Part shown: positions 42,260 through 48,249 of the stretch, in pieces
How the letters are laid out: every line of letters starts with the position of its first letter
Position numbering within the stretch: the stretch's first letter is position 1
Source of the DNA: an uncultured Oscillibacter sp.
GTDB lineage: Bacteria > Bacillota > Clostridia > Oscillospirales > Oscillospiraceae
DNA: 48,249 nucleotides
Assembly (NCBI GenBank): GCA_902476875.1
Contig: CABSFC010000007.1
Span: 1 to 48,249 of the forward strand
Direction: 5' to 3'
Translations under genes and position numbers: made by a program
The notes under the pieces: generated by a model
What the model was told of the DNA's origin: nothing
What the model saw: the letters and a program-made list of their open reading frames with translations, nothing else
The model's database searches: none

Positions 42260-42604
42260 TCAGGGAAGCTCCTCCGGCAGCGGACTCCGGGCGTATTGCA
42301 GGAATTCCTCCCGTACGGCGCCGAACCGCCTGTAGGCTGTCCGGCCCTGGTTCAGCGTCATGCCGCGGTTCTCGTCGCTTGGCTCGTCGTCAGAGGCGGT
42401 GAACAGGTCGTTTTCCCACATGCACACCGGGCAGATATAGGCCAGCGCATCGGCGGCGGGCACTGGAAAGGTTTTGCAGCCGCAGCAGGGGCAGGGGTAT
42501 TTGCCGGGAGTTGGGGGCTCGGCAGTTTTCTGGCACGGCGAGGGGGATTCACCATGCCGGACTTTCGGAAGGATCAATTTCTTCAGGCGCTTCTGTTCGC
42601 TCAT
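42260..42604 (-). CDS. CPCC family cysteine-rich protein
   Basis: A 114-residue protein with a zinc-ribbon-like core: CPCCGC (residues 38-43) and ICPVCMWEND (Cys58 and Cys61), then the family-typical NRGMTLNQGRTAYRRFGA. CPCC proteins are small and of unknown function. The N-terminus is basic. Its start overlaps the ogt stop by 4 bp on the reverse strand, so it is translationally coupled to a DNA-repair gene. Confidence 0.85.
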   Translation of the reverse strand: MSEQKRLKKLILPKVRHGESPSPCQKTAEPPTPGKYPCPCCGCKTFPVPAADALAYICPVCMWENDLFTASDDEPSDENRGMTLNQGRTAYRRFGAVREEFLQYARSPLPEELP

Positions 42605-43131
42605 AACGCCGTCCCGTTTTTTGGCGCGGACAGCCCGGTCATATCCACACCCTCCAGCTCCAGTAATTTCCGCTTGGCGGCAATGCCCCCGGCATAGCCG
42701 GTCAGACTGCCGTTGGTCCCCACGACGCGGTGGCAGGGGATGAGGATGGAGATGGGATTATGGCCCACGGCGCCGCCCACCGACTGTGGCGCGGCGGAGA
42801 CGCCCTGCTCCCGTAAGGTCCGCGCCAGCGCGCCGTAGGTCGTGGTCCGGCCCCGAGGGATGTCCAGCAGCAGCTTCCAAACCGCCTGGCGGAAGGGACT
42901 GCCCTTGGGCGCCAGCGGCGGCAGGGCAGGGGGGATCTCCCCGGCGAAATAGGTATCCAGCCAGGCCGCTGTCTGCCGGAATACAGGCAGCTCCGGGGCC
43001 TCCCGGGTTTCGTCCTCCAATGTGGCGGCGAAATACTTCTGGCCCTCGAGCCAAAGGCCGGTGACGCTGTCCCCGTCGGAGGCCAGACGCAGCAGGCCCA
43101 ACGGGGAGGAAAGCTCAGTCAGATAGGTCAT
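42601..43131 (-). CDS. ogt: Methylated-DNA-protein-cysteine methyltransferase
   Basis: A 176-residue O6-alkylguanine repair protein. The active-site motif IPCHRVVGTNG has the acceptor Cys133, with TTTYGALARTLREQG and GGAVGHNPISILIPC upstream of it. It removes alkyl groups from O6 of guanine by transferring them to itself. The ATG at 43131 was chosen for the AAAGGAG SD. It is the first gene of a two-gene unit with the CPCC protein. Confidence 0.95.
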   Translation of the reverse strand: MTYLTELSSPLGLLRLASDGDSVTGLWLEGQKYFAATLEDETREAPELPVFRQTAAWLDTYFAGEIPPALPPLAPKGSPFRQAVWKLLLDIPRGRTTTYGALARTLREQGVSAAPQSVGGAVGHNPISILIPCHRVVGTNGSLTGYAGGIAAKRKLLELEGVDMTGLSAPKNGTAL

Positions 43132-43169
43132 GGCGACAAGCTCCTTTCCATACACCTTGTTCTGTTTTT

Positions 43170-43198
43170 ATTATAGCAGAACAAATGTACGATTTCAA
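43170..43198 (-). promoter_or_regulatory. Promoter of ogt-CPCC with LexA-box-like sequence
   Basis: Reverse strand: -35 TTGAAA (43198-43193), 17-bp spacer, -10 TATAAT (43175-43170) with a TGC extended -10. Between them lies GAACAAATGTAC (43179-43190), close to the Firmicute SOS box GAACNNNNGTTC. A perfect 8-bp inverted repeat, TTGTTCTG (43157-43164) and CAGAACAA (43177-43184), brackets the -10. Confidence 0.7.
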
Positions 43199-43241
43199 CC
43201 ACTGTTTTCGAATTTGGACAAAATGACCGGCGGGCTGGGGC

Positions 43242-43270
43242 TTGCAAGCGGCGAAAAGTCGTGATACCAT
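43242..43270 (+). promoter_or_regulatory. Promoter of coaX
   Basis: -35 TTGCAA (43242-43247), 17-bp spacer, -10 TACCAT (43265-43270) with a TGA extended -10. Confidence 0.6.
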
Positions 43271-43303
43271 AATAAAAAAGAAAGGATTTGAAAGGAGCGC
43301 CCC

Positions 43304-44074
43304 ATGCTGCTGGCAATTGATGTAGGAAACTCCAATACCTCCGTGGGCCTGTTCGACAAGGGCGGGAACCTGCAGTTCCTGGCGTACCTGGATACGGACA
43401 GCCGCAAGACCGCCGATCAGATCAGCATTGATCTGATGAACCTGTTCACACTGTACCACTTTCAATACACGGATGTCACCGGCGCGATTTTGTGCAGCGT
43501 GGTGCCTCCACTGAACTTCATGATGGGCAAGGCGCTGACCCGGCTGCTGGGCAAGCCGCCCATGGTGGTAGGACCCGGCGTCAAGACGGGGCTGAACATC
43601 CGGCTGACCGTCCAGACCCAGGTGGGCGCGGACATCGTGACCAACGCGGTGGCCGCGCTGGAAAAATTTCAGCCGCCCATCATCACCATCGACATGGGCA
43701 CCGCCACCACCATCGGCGTCATCTCCGAGGGCCGGACCTACGAGGGCGGACTGCTGCTGCCCGGCGTCAACGTGTCGCTGGAGGCCCTGAGCCACCGGGC
43801 GGCCCAGCTGCCGGCCATCTCCCTCCAGCACCCCAAAGCCCTGATCGGTAAGAACACGGAGGACTGTATGCGCTCCGGCATCGTCTACGGCACCGCCGGG
43901 ATGCTGGACGGCATCATTGACCGCATCCGGGATGAGTTCCCGGGAAAGGAGATCAGCGTGGTGGCCACTGGCGGCAACGCGCCGGTTATTGTGCGGTACT
44001 GCCGCAACCCCATTGTCTACGACAAGTATCTGCTGATGGAGGGCCTTTGGACCATCTACCAGAAGAACCGGTGA
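43304..44074 (+). CDS. coaX: Type III pantothenate kinase
   Basis: A 256-residue ASKHA-fold kinase. The phosphate motif AIDVGNSNTSVGLF lies at the start. GPGVKTGLNI, TIDMGTATTIGVISEG and the C-terminal VVATGGNAPVIVRYC complete the type III pattern. It starts coenzyme A synthesis and uses a monovalent cation in relatives. SD AAAGGAGCG precedes the ATG. Confidence 0.97.
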   Translation: MLLAIDVGNSNTSVGLFDKGGNLQFLAYLDTDSRKTADQISIDLMNLFTLYHFQYTDVTGAILCSVVPPLNFMMGKALTRLLGKPPMVVGPGVKTGLNIRLTVQTQVGADIVTNAVAALEKFQPPIITIDMGTATTIGVISEGRTYEGGLLLPGVNVSLEALSHRAAQLPAISLQHPKALIGKNTEDCMRSGIVYGTAGMLDGIIDRIRDEFPGKEISVVATGGNAPVIVRYCRNPIVYDKYLLMEGLWTIYQKNR

Positions 44075-44081
44075 TACAGGG

Positions 44082-44119
44082 AAGCCCCCTGCGGAGATCG
44101 CTCCGCAGGGGGCTTTTAT
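44082..44119. terminator. Two-way terminator between coaX and the deacetylase gene
   Basis: A perfect 15-bp stem, AAGCCCCCTGCGGAG with CTCCGCAGGGGGCTT, four-base loop and TTTA. It serves convergent genes. Confidence 0.9.
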
Positions 44120-45477
44120 CAGCCCTGATAGCCGTACTTTTTCAGGACGCTGACCACACTGCCGTTCAGAAAGTCCATGCCGATGCGGTCCATCAGGTGC
44201 AGGGAGGACGGGTCACCCTGGGTCACGGTGGCCACGCCGTCCCTTGTGGTGACGCTGACCTTGCAGCCAAGACTGGTGACCACAGCCTCCGCCATGGTGT
44301 TCCACTTGCCCCGGGGATAGGTGAAGGTCACGGGCCGGGCGCCGGTCTTCGACTCGATCATGTCCAGAATCTTGACAGTGTCCGCCCCAAGGGCCTCCAC
44401 ATACGCCTGCCAGCTTTCGTTTGGCGCTTTCAAAACGCCCAGCCGTCCGCCCTTGTCCGTGTAATCGCCGTGCATCTGATAGGTGTGGCACTGGAAGGAC
44501 ACCAGGCCGCTATCGGCCATCTCCCGGACGTCGTCCCATTTCAGGCCCCAGCTGGTGTACTGCATGGCGGCGCCGATCAGAGAGATCTCGGCTTTCATGT
44601 CCAGCTCCCGCAAAATGGGGAAGACATACTCGTAGTTGCTCCGGTAGCCGTCATCCAGGGTGATGACGATGGGCCTGGAGGGCAGGGGAGCGCCGTGCTC
44701 CACATAGTCGACCAGCTGGGAGAAGAACACCGTGTGAAAGCCCGCGTCTTTCAGCTCCTGCATCTGCTTTTTGAAGACCTCCGGCGTCTTGGAGTAGCCG
44801 CTGCCCAGATAGGATACATCGTGGTACATCAGCACCGGCACCTGGAGGCTGACCCTGGCTTCTGGCTTGTCCTGATCCCGAAAGGTCATCGCCCGGCTCA
44901 GCAGGGCCGCTGACGCGGCGCGGGTCAGGCCGCCCTGGGGGTCGAAGCGCCCGTCGGCATAGCCGTCGATCAGCCCCAGGCTCACCGCCGCCTGCACGTA
45001 GGGGAGGCGGTCCCGGCTGATGTTGGCCTCGTCCCGGAAAGCGGACGTGGGCTGGGAATGGGCCAGCGCATCCGGGAACAGCGCGTTCACCAGGAGCTTT
45101 GCCGCCAGCTCCCGGGAGATGGGCTTGCTCCGGCTGGTGGCAGTGATCTCGTCCTCGTCATACCAGCCCTGGTAGAAGCCGTAGGCCATGGCGGGGGCAG
45201 ACCAGTCTTCGCCGCTCTCCAGCTTCCGGTCGTCCAGGCCGGCGGTCCGGCACACCATGGACAAAAACGCCTGCTGGCTGATGGGTTCGTTGGGCCGGAA
45301 CTTTCCGCCGCTGCCCTGAATCAGGCCCCTGTCCAGCAGGTCCGTGATAGCGGAATAGGCCCAAAAGCTCTTCGGCACATCGGAAAAGGACGCCGCCGCG
45401 GCCGTGGGGCAGCATGTCAGGCACAGGAGCAGGACCAGCGCCAGCAGTACGGCGCGCCTGCACGTCCGGATCATCAT
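44119..45477 (-). CDS. Secreted SLH-domain polysaccharide deacetylase
   Basis: A 452-residue exported protein. A signal peptide spans about residues 1-28. Next come SLH-type repeats that bind wall polymers (FSDVPKSFWAYSAITDLLDRG and further copies up to about residue 195), then a NodB-type deacetylase domain (VPVLMYHDVSYLG, catalytic TLDDGYRSNYEYVFP, and FQCHTYQMH with the metal histidines). It probably removes acetyl groups from cell-wall sugars. ATG 45477 or 45474 are both possible; the open reading upstream is not family-like. Confidence 0.9.
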   Translation of the reverse strand: MMIRTCRRAVLLALVLLLCLTCCPTAAAASFSDVPKSFWAYSAITDLLDRGLIQGSGGKFRPNEPISQQAFLSMVCRTAGLDDRKLESGEDWSAPAMAYGFYQGWYDEDEITATSRSKPISRELAAKLLVNALFPDALAHSQPTSAFRDEANISRDRLPYVQAAVSLGLIDGYADGRFDPQGGLTRAASAALLSRAMTFRDQDKPEARVSLQVPVLMYHDVSYLGSGYSKTPEVFKKQMQELKDAGFHTVFFSQLVDYVEHGAPLPSRPIVITLDDGYRSNYEYVFPILRELDMKAEISLIGAAMQYTSWGLKWDDVREMADSGLVSFQCHTYQMHGDYTDKGGRLGVLKAPNESWQAYVEALGADTVKILDMIESKTGARPVTFTYPRGKWNTMAEAVVTSLGCKVSVTTRDGVATVTQGDPSSLHLMDRIGMDFLNGSVVSVLKKYGYQG

Positions 45478-45538
45478 CGCGGGACCAACCTCTTTCCTTT
45501 TATTGGTAAACAAATGTCTACCAGATTGATTTCCATTT

Positions 45539-45567
45539 ACCATAGCAGGAAGCAAGCGCTCTGTCAA
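45539..45567 (-). promoter_or_regulatory. Promoter of the SLH deacetylase gene
   Basis: Reverse strand: -35 TTGACA (45567-45562), 17-bp spacer, -10 TATGGT (45544-45539) with a TGC extended -10. Confidence 0.7.
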
Positions 45568-45635
45568 CCACGAAACGGTTACAAAGTGAGACTAGTATGG
45601 GACAAAATCCGACAGGATATGTACGCGGGGCATGA

Positions 45636-45664
45636 AAAAAGAGCGGCCTGCGGCCGCTCTTTTT
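45636..45664 (-). terminator. Rho-independent terminator after pfp
   Basis: AAAAAGAGCGGCC pairs perfectly with GGCCGCTCTTTTT around TGC. It ends the reverse-strand phosphofructokinase gene. Confidence 0.9.
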
Positions 45665-45681
45665 CGCGCAGTGTTCAGAAA

Positions 45682-46920
45682 TTACTTTGCCAGGACCTTC
45701 TTCAGCTTGGCGAAGCGGGGCAGGGAGTCCTGCTTGGGGAGCTTGGGCTCGCCCTGGATCAGGGGCAGCACATAGTCGATGAAGGGCTTCTCCACGCCGT
45801 TGTGGGCGGCGTTGATCCACTCCAGAGGCACCTTCTTCTCGGTGTTGGCCACGTCGGTCAGGCCCAGCAGCTTCGTCTTGCAGACGTACTTGCCATCCTC
45901 GTAGGTCCGTTCGAAGCCCACCATTTTGTCGGTGATGCCGGCCACGGCGTTCTCCACGGCGGCCTTGCCGGACATGTAGGACTCCTCAATGTCGGTCTCG
46001 GAGGCCAGGTGCGCGCCGCAGCGCTGCAGCAGGCTCAGCTCGATGCCACGGACCTTGGCGCCGGTCTTCTCCTTGACGATCTGGGCCAGGGTGGCGGCCA
46101 GACCGCCCAGCTGGGCGTGGCCGAAGCCGTCGGTGGCGGAGGTCTTGGCCTCGGAGACGAAGGAGCCGTCGGCATAGTGGATGCCCTCGGAGACGGCCAC
46201 CATGCAGTTGCCCTTCTCCTTGTAGATGCGCTCCACGTCGGCCAGGAAAGCGTCCATGTCGAAGTCCACCTCGGGCAGGTACACCAGGTCGGGACCGGCG
46301 CCGTAGGCGGTGGCCAGGGCGGCGGCGCCGGCAAGCCAGCCGGCGTGACGGCCCATGATCTCAATGATGCAGACCATGCCGGTGTCGTACACCCGGGCGT
46401 CCTGATAGACCTCCATGCAGCTCGTTGCGATATACTTGGCGGCGGAAGCGAAGCCGGGGCAGTGGTCGGTGCCGAACAGGTCGTTGTCGATGGTCTTGGG
46501 CACGCCCATCACACGGCACTCATAGCCCACCTTCTGCATGTACTTGCTGATCTTGTTGCAGGTGTCCATGGAGTCGTTGCCGCCGTTGTAGAAAAAATAG
46601 CGGACGTCGTACTTCTTGAAGATCTCCAAGATGCGTTTGTAGTCGGTATCGTCCACGTCGGGGTCTTTCATCTTGTAACGGCAGGAGCCCAGCGCGGAAG
46701 AGGGCGTGTACTTCAGCAGCTCCAGCTCGGCGGGGTCCTCCTCCGCCATATCGAACAGGCGGTCGTTCAGAACACCCTTGATGCCGTGCTCCGCGCCCAG
46801 AACGCGGGTGATGTTGGGGTTCTTCAGCGCGGTGTCGATGACACCATACACACTGGCATTGATCACGGAAGTGGGGCCGCCGGACTGACCGACGATGCAT
46901 GCGCCTTTCAGCTCACTCAT
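45682..46920 (-). CDS. pfp: Diphosphate-fructose-6-phosphate 1-phosphotransferase (PPi-PFK)
   Basis: A 412-residue phosphofructokinase. The motif GGNDS (residues 113-117, Asp116) and PKTIDND (141-147, Lys142) carry the residues that mark PPi-using enzymes; ATP-users have Gly at both positions. The MGRHAGWLA block follows. It would phosphorylate fructose 6-phosphate reversibly with pyrophosphate. The ATG at 46920 has AGGAGG upstream. It is divergent from fba, the next glycolytic step. Confidence 0.88.
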   Translation of the reverse strand: MSELKGACIVGQSGGPTSVINASVYGVIDTALKNPNITRVLGAEHGIKGVLNDRLFDMAEEDPAELELLKYTPSSALGSCRYKMKDPDVDDTDYKRILEIFKKYDVRYFFYNGGNDSMDTCNKISKYMQKVGYECRVMGVPKTIDNDLFGTDHCPGFASAAKYIATSCMEVYQDARVYDTGMVCIIEIMGRHAGWLAGAAALATAYGAGPDLVYLPEVDFDMDAFLADVERIYKEKGNCMVAVSEGIHYADGSFVSEAKTSATDGFGHAQLGGLAATLAQIVKEKTGAKVRGIELSLLQRCGAHLASETDIEESYMSGKAAVENAVAGITDKMVGFERTYEDGKYVCKTKLLGLTDVANTEKKVPLEWINAAHNGVEKPFIDYVLPLIQGEPKLPKQDSLPRFAKLKKVLAK

Positions 46921-46973
46921 GGAAAAAGCCTCCTCAAAAAATGTGTTTATCTTCTGTGGGAAATAGCGTACTT

Positions 46974-47002
46974 ATCATATCATCGAAAAAAAGAATTGTA
47001 AA
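46974..47002 (-). promoter_or_regulatory. Promoter of pfp
   Basis: Reverse strand: -35 TTTACA (47002-46997), 17-bp spacer, -10 TATGAT (46979-46974) with a TGA extended -10. Confidence 0.65.
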
Positions 47003-47005
47003 TAC

Positions 47006-47033
47006 TTGCATTTTAATTTTTTTGTGATATTAT
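47006..47033 (+). promoter_or_regulatory. Promoter of fba
   Basis: -35 TTGCAT (47006-47011), 16-bp spacer, -10 TATTAT (47028-47033) with a TGA extended -10. It is back to back with the pfp promoter, the two -35 boxes only 3 bp apart, leaving a leader of about 97 nt. Confidence 0.75.
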
Positions 47034-47136
47034 CATAGAAGAAAATCGTTTTCGTCCTTTTGAAAAGCTGGATTTGACGATTCGCTAACGATCCGGTCTC
47101 AAGGGCGGGGACAAATAAGAACAGGAGATGATCGTT

Positions 47137-48105
47137 ATGCCACTGGTTACTACTACCGAAATGTTCAAGAAGGCCTATGACGGCGGTTATGCTATCGGTG
47201 CTTTCAACGTCAACAACATGGAGATCGTGCAGGGCATCACCGAGGCCGCTCAGGAGCTGAAGGCTCCCCTGATCCTGCAGGTGTCCAAGGGCGCCCGCGC
47301 CTACGCCAACCACACCTATCTGGTGAAGCTGGTGGAGGCCGCTGTGATCGAGTGCCCCGACATCCCCATCGCTCTGCATCTGGACCACGGCCCGGACTTC
47401 GAGACCTGCAAGTCCTGCATCGACGGCGGCTTCACCTCCGTCATGATCGACGCCTCCGGCAAGCCCTTCCAGGAGAACATCGAGATCACCAAGAAGGTCG
47501 TGGAGTACGCCCATGACCACGGCGTGGTGGTCGAGGCCGAGCTGGGCACCCTGGCCGGCATCGAGGACGATGTGAAGGTCGCCGCCGGCGCCGCCTCCTA
47601 CACCCGTCCCGAGGAGGTCGAGGAGTTCGTGACCAAGACCGGCTGCGACTCTCTGGCCATCGCCATCGGCACCAGCCACGGCGCCTATAAGTTCACCGCC
47701 GCTCAGTGCACCCGCAATGAGAAGGGCATTCTGGTCCCGCCTCCGCTGCGTTTCGACGTGCTGGAGGAGGTCTCCAAGCGCCTGCCCGGCTTCCCCATCG
47801 TGCTGCACGGCTCTTCCTCCGTGCCCCAGGAGTTCGTGAAGCTGATCAACGAGAACGGCGGCAACATGCCCGACGCCGTCGGCATCCCCGAGGAGCAGCT
47901 GCGCCATGCCGCCGAGCTGTCCGTCTGCAAGATCAACATCGACTCCGACCTGCGTCTGGCCATGACCGCCACCATCCGCCAGCACTTCGCGGAGCATCCC
48001 GCTGATTTCGATCCCCGCCAGTACCTGAAGCCCGCCCGTGCCGCCATCAAGGCCATGGTGGCCCACAAGATCGTGGACGTTCTGGGCTGCGACCACAAGG
48101 CTTAA
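47137..48105 (+). CDS. fba: Class II fructose-bisphosphate aldolase
   Basis: A 322-residue zinc aldolase. N-terminal YAIGAFNVNNMEIVQGI, the zinc-binding HLDHGPDFETC, the segment VVEAELGTLAG, then SHGAYKF and VLHGSSSVP are the class II landmarks. It cleaves fructose 1,6-bisphosphate to the two triose phosphates. The ATG at 47137 was chosen for AGGAGA at the right distance; the ATG at 47128 overlaps that SD. Codon bias is strong, as in a highly expressed gene. Confidence 0.97.
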   Translation: MPLVTTTEMFKKAYDGGYAIGAFNVNNMEIVQGITEAAQELKAPLILQVSKGARAYANHTYLVKLVEAAVIECPDIPIALHLDHGPDFETCKSCIDGGFTSVMIDASGKPFQENIEITKKVVEYAHDHGVVVEAELGTLAGIEDDVKVAAGAASYTRPEEVEEFVTKTGCDSLAIAIGTSHGAYKFTAAQCTRNEKGILVPPPLRFDVLEEVSKRLPGFPIVLHGSSSVPQEFVKLINENGGNMPDAVGIPEEQLRHAAELSVCKINIDSDLRLAMTATIRQHFAEHPADFDPRQYLKPARAAIKAMVAHKIVDVLGCDHKA

Positions 48106-48123
48106 ATTTCATCTCCGCACATC

Positions 48124-48154
48124 AAGAAGAGGCGCGCCGCGCCTCTTCTTTTTT
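48124..48154 (+). terminator. Rho-independent terminator after fba
   Basis: A 12-bp stem, AAGAAGAGGCGC with GCGCCTCTTCTT, a three-base loop and a T run. Confidence 0.92.
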
Positions 48155-48205
48155 GTGCCCTGCCGCGCCGCCTCCGCATACACTGGGGAGAGGGGAGGGA
48201 GGACC

Positions 48206-48249
48206 ATGCGTTTTTCCCAGGACTATGACCGGACCGCGGCGGTGCTGTA
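48206..48249 (+). CDS. Start of an unidentified gene (cut by window edge)
   Basis: An ATG at 48206 follows GGGAGGGAGG at good spacing and opens a frame of 14 codons (beginning MRFSQDYDRTAAVL) to the window end. Too little is present to name it. Confidence 0.5.
   Translation, partial: MRFSQDYDRTAAVL

Noticed and set aside
42230..42697. A 155-codon forward frame after spoIVA
   Set aside because: It overlaps the CPCC and ogt genes on the other strand, which carry clear cysteine motifs and the PCHRV active site, and it begins inside a terminator.
45058..47001. A 647-codon forward frame across the deacetylase start and pfp
   Set aside because: It runs antisense to well-supported genes, crosses a terminator and has low-complexity composition.
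1..48249. CRISPR arrays, tRNA or rRNA genes, prophage or transposase genes
   Set aside because: I found no regularly spaced repeats, no cloverleaf or rRNA segments and no phage or transposase protein motifs.

Overview
The window is a piece of chromosome from a GC-rich (roughly 60%), endospore-forming, butyrate-producing Firmicute. The best fit is the Oscillospiraceae (Flavonifractor / Pseudoflavonifractor / Oscillibacter type). This rests on sporulation genes (sigG, spoVM, sipL, spoIVA, a ytfJ homologue), a C. difficile-type SipL, an IspH-ribosomal protein S1 fusion typical of Clostridia, a butyryl-CoA/acetate-type CoA-transferase, and a PPi-type phosphofructokinase. I see no rRNA, tRNA, CRISPR array, prophage or insertion sequence. 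Almost all genes are core chromosomal genes packed into operons with 4-11 bp overlaps.

Layout: 1-800, divergent sigG (partial) and a YlmC/YmxH protein. 990-2700, rpsB-tsf. 3090-8210, M50 protease, scpA-scpB, DUF2953-ytfJ, a DacF-like carboxypeptidase, rluB. 8430-13810, RpiR regulator, HI0933-type flavoprotein, cmk, plsC, ispH-rpsA fusion. 13990-15330, CoA-transferase. 15540-17270, carD-ispD-ispF. 17410-18790, DUF3343 protein with a cysteine desulfurase. 19030-23160, cdaA-cdaR (c-di-AMP synthesis), an RseC-like protein, a DUF5685 protein and a J-domain protein. 23190-35970, a long housekeeping run: yicC-remA-gmk-rpoZ-priA-def-fmt-protease-rsmB-rlmN-prpC-prkC-rsgA. 36060-42220, the spore-coat region: a small membrane protein, the 24-residue SpoVM, SipL and SpoIVA, with a reverse-strand amino-acid ABC transporter between SipL and SpoIVA. 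42260-48249, CPCC protein and ogt (reverse), coaX, an SLH/polysaccharide deacetylase, divergent pfp and fba, and the first codons of one more gene.

Main observations: (1) the transporter's binding protein (39557-40393) reads as a natural circular permutation, with the usual C-terminal lobe placed before the usual N-terminal lobe behind a normal lipoprotein signal. (2) The SpoVM-SipL-SpoIVA coat-basement genes lie within 6 kb, and sipL and spoIVA each have a near-consensus sigma-E-type promoter with a 14-bp spacer. (3) The spoIVA leader can form two mutually exclusive hairpins, one of which buries the ribosome binding site. (4) The cdaA leader carries a complete intrinsic terminator followed by competing GC hairpins. 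(5) An AT-rich island inside ispH carries an extended -10 promoter, and a strong Shine-Dalgarno precedes the first Met of the S1 half, so S1 may also be made alone. Most housekeeping promoters seen here carry a TGn extended -10.
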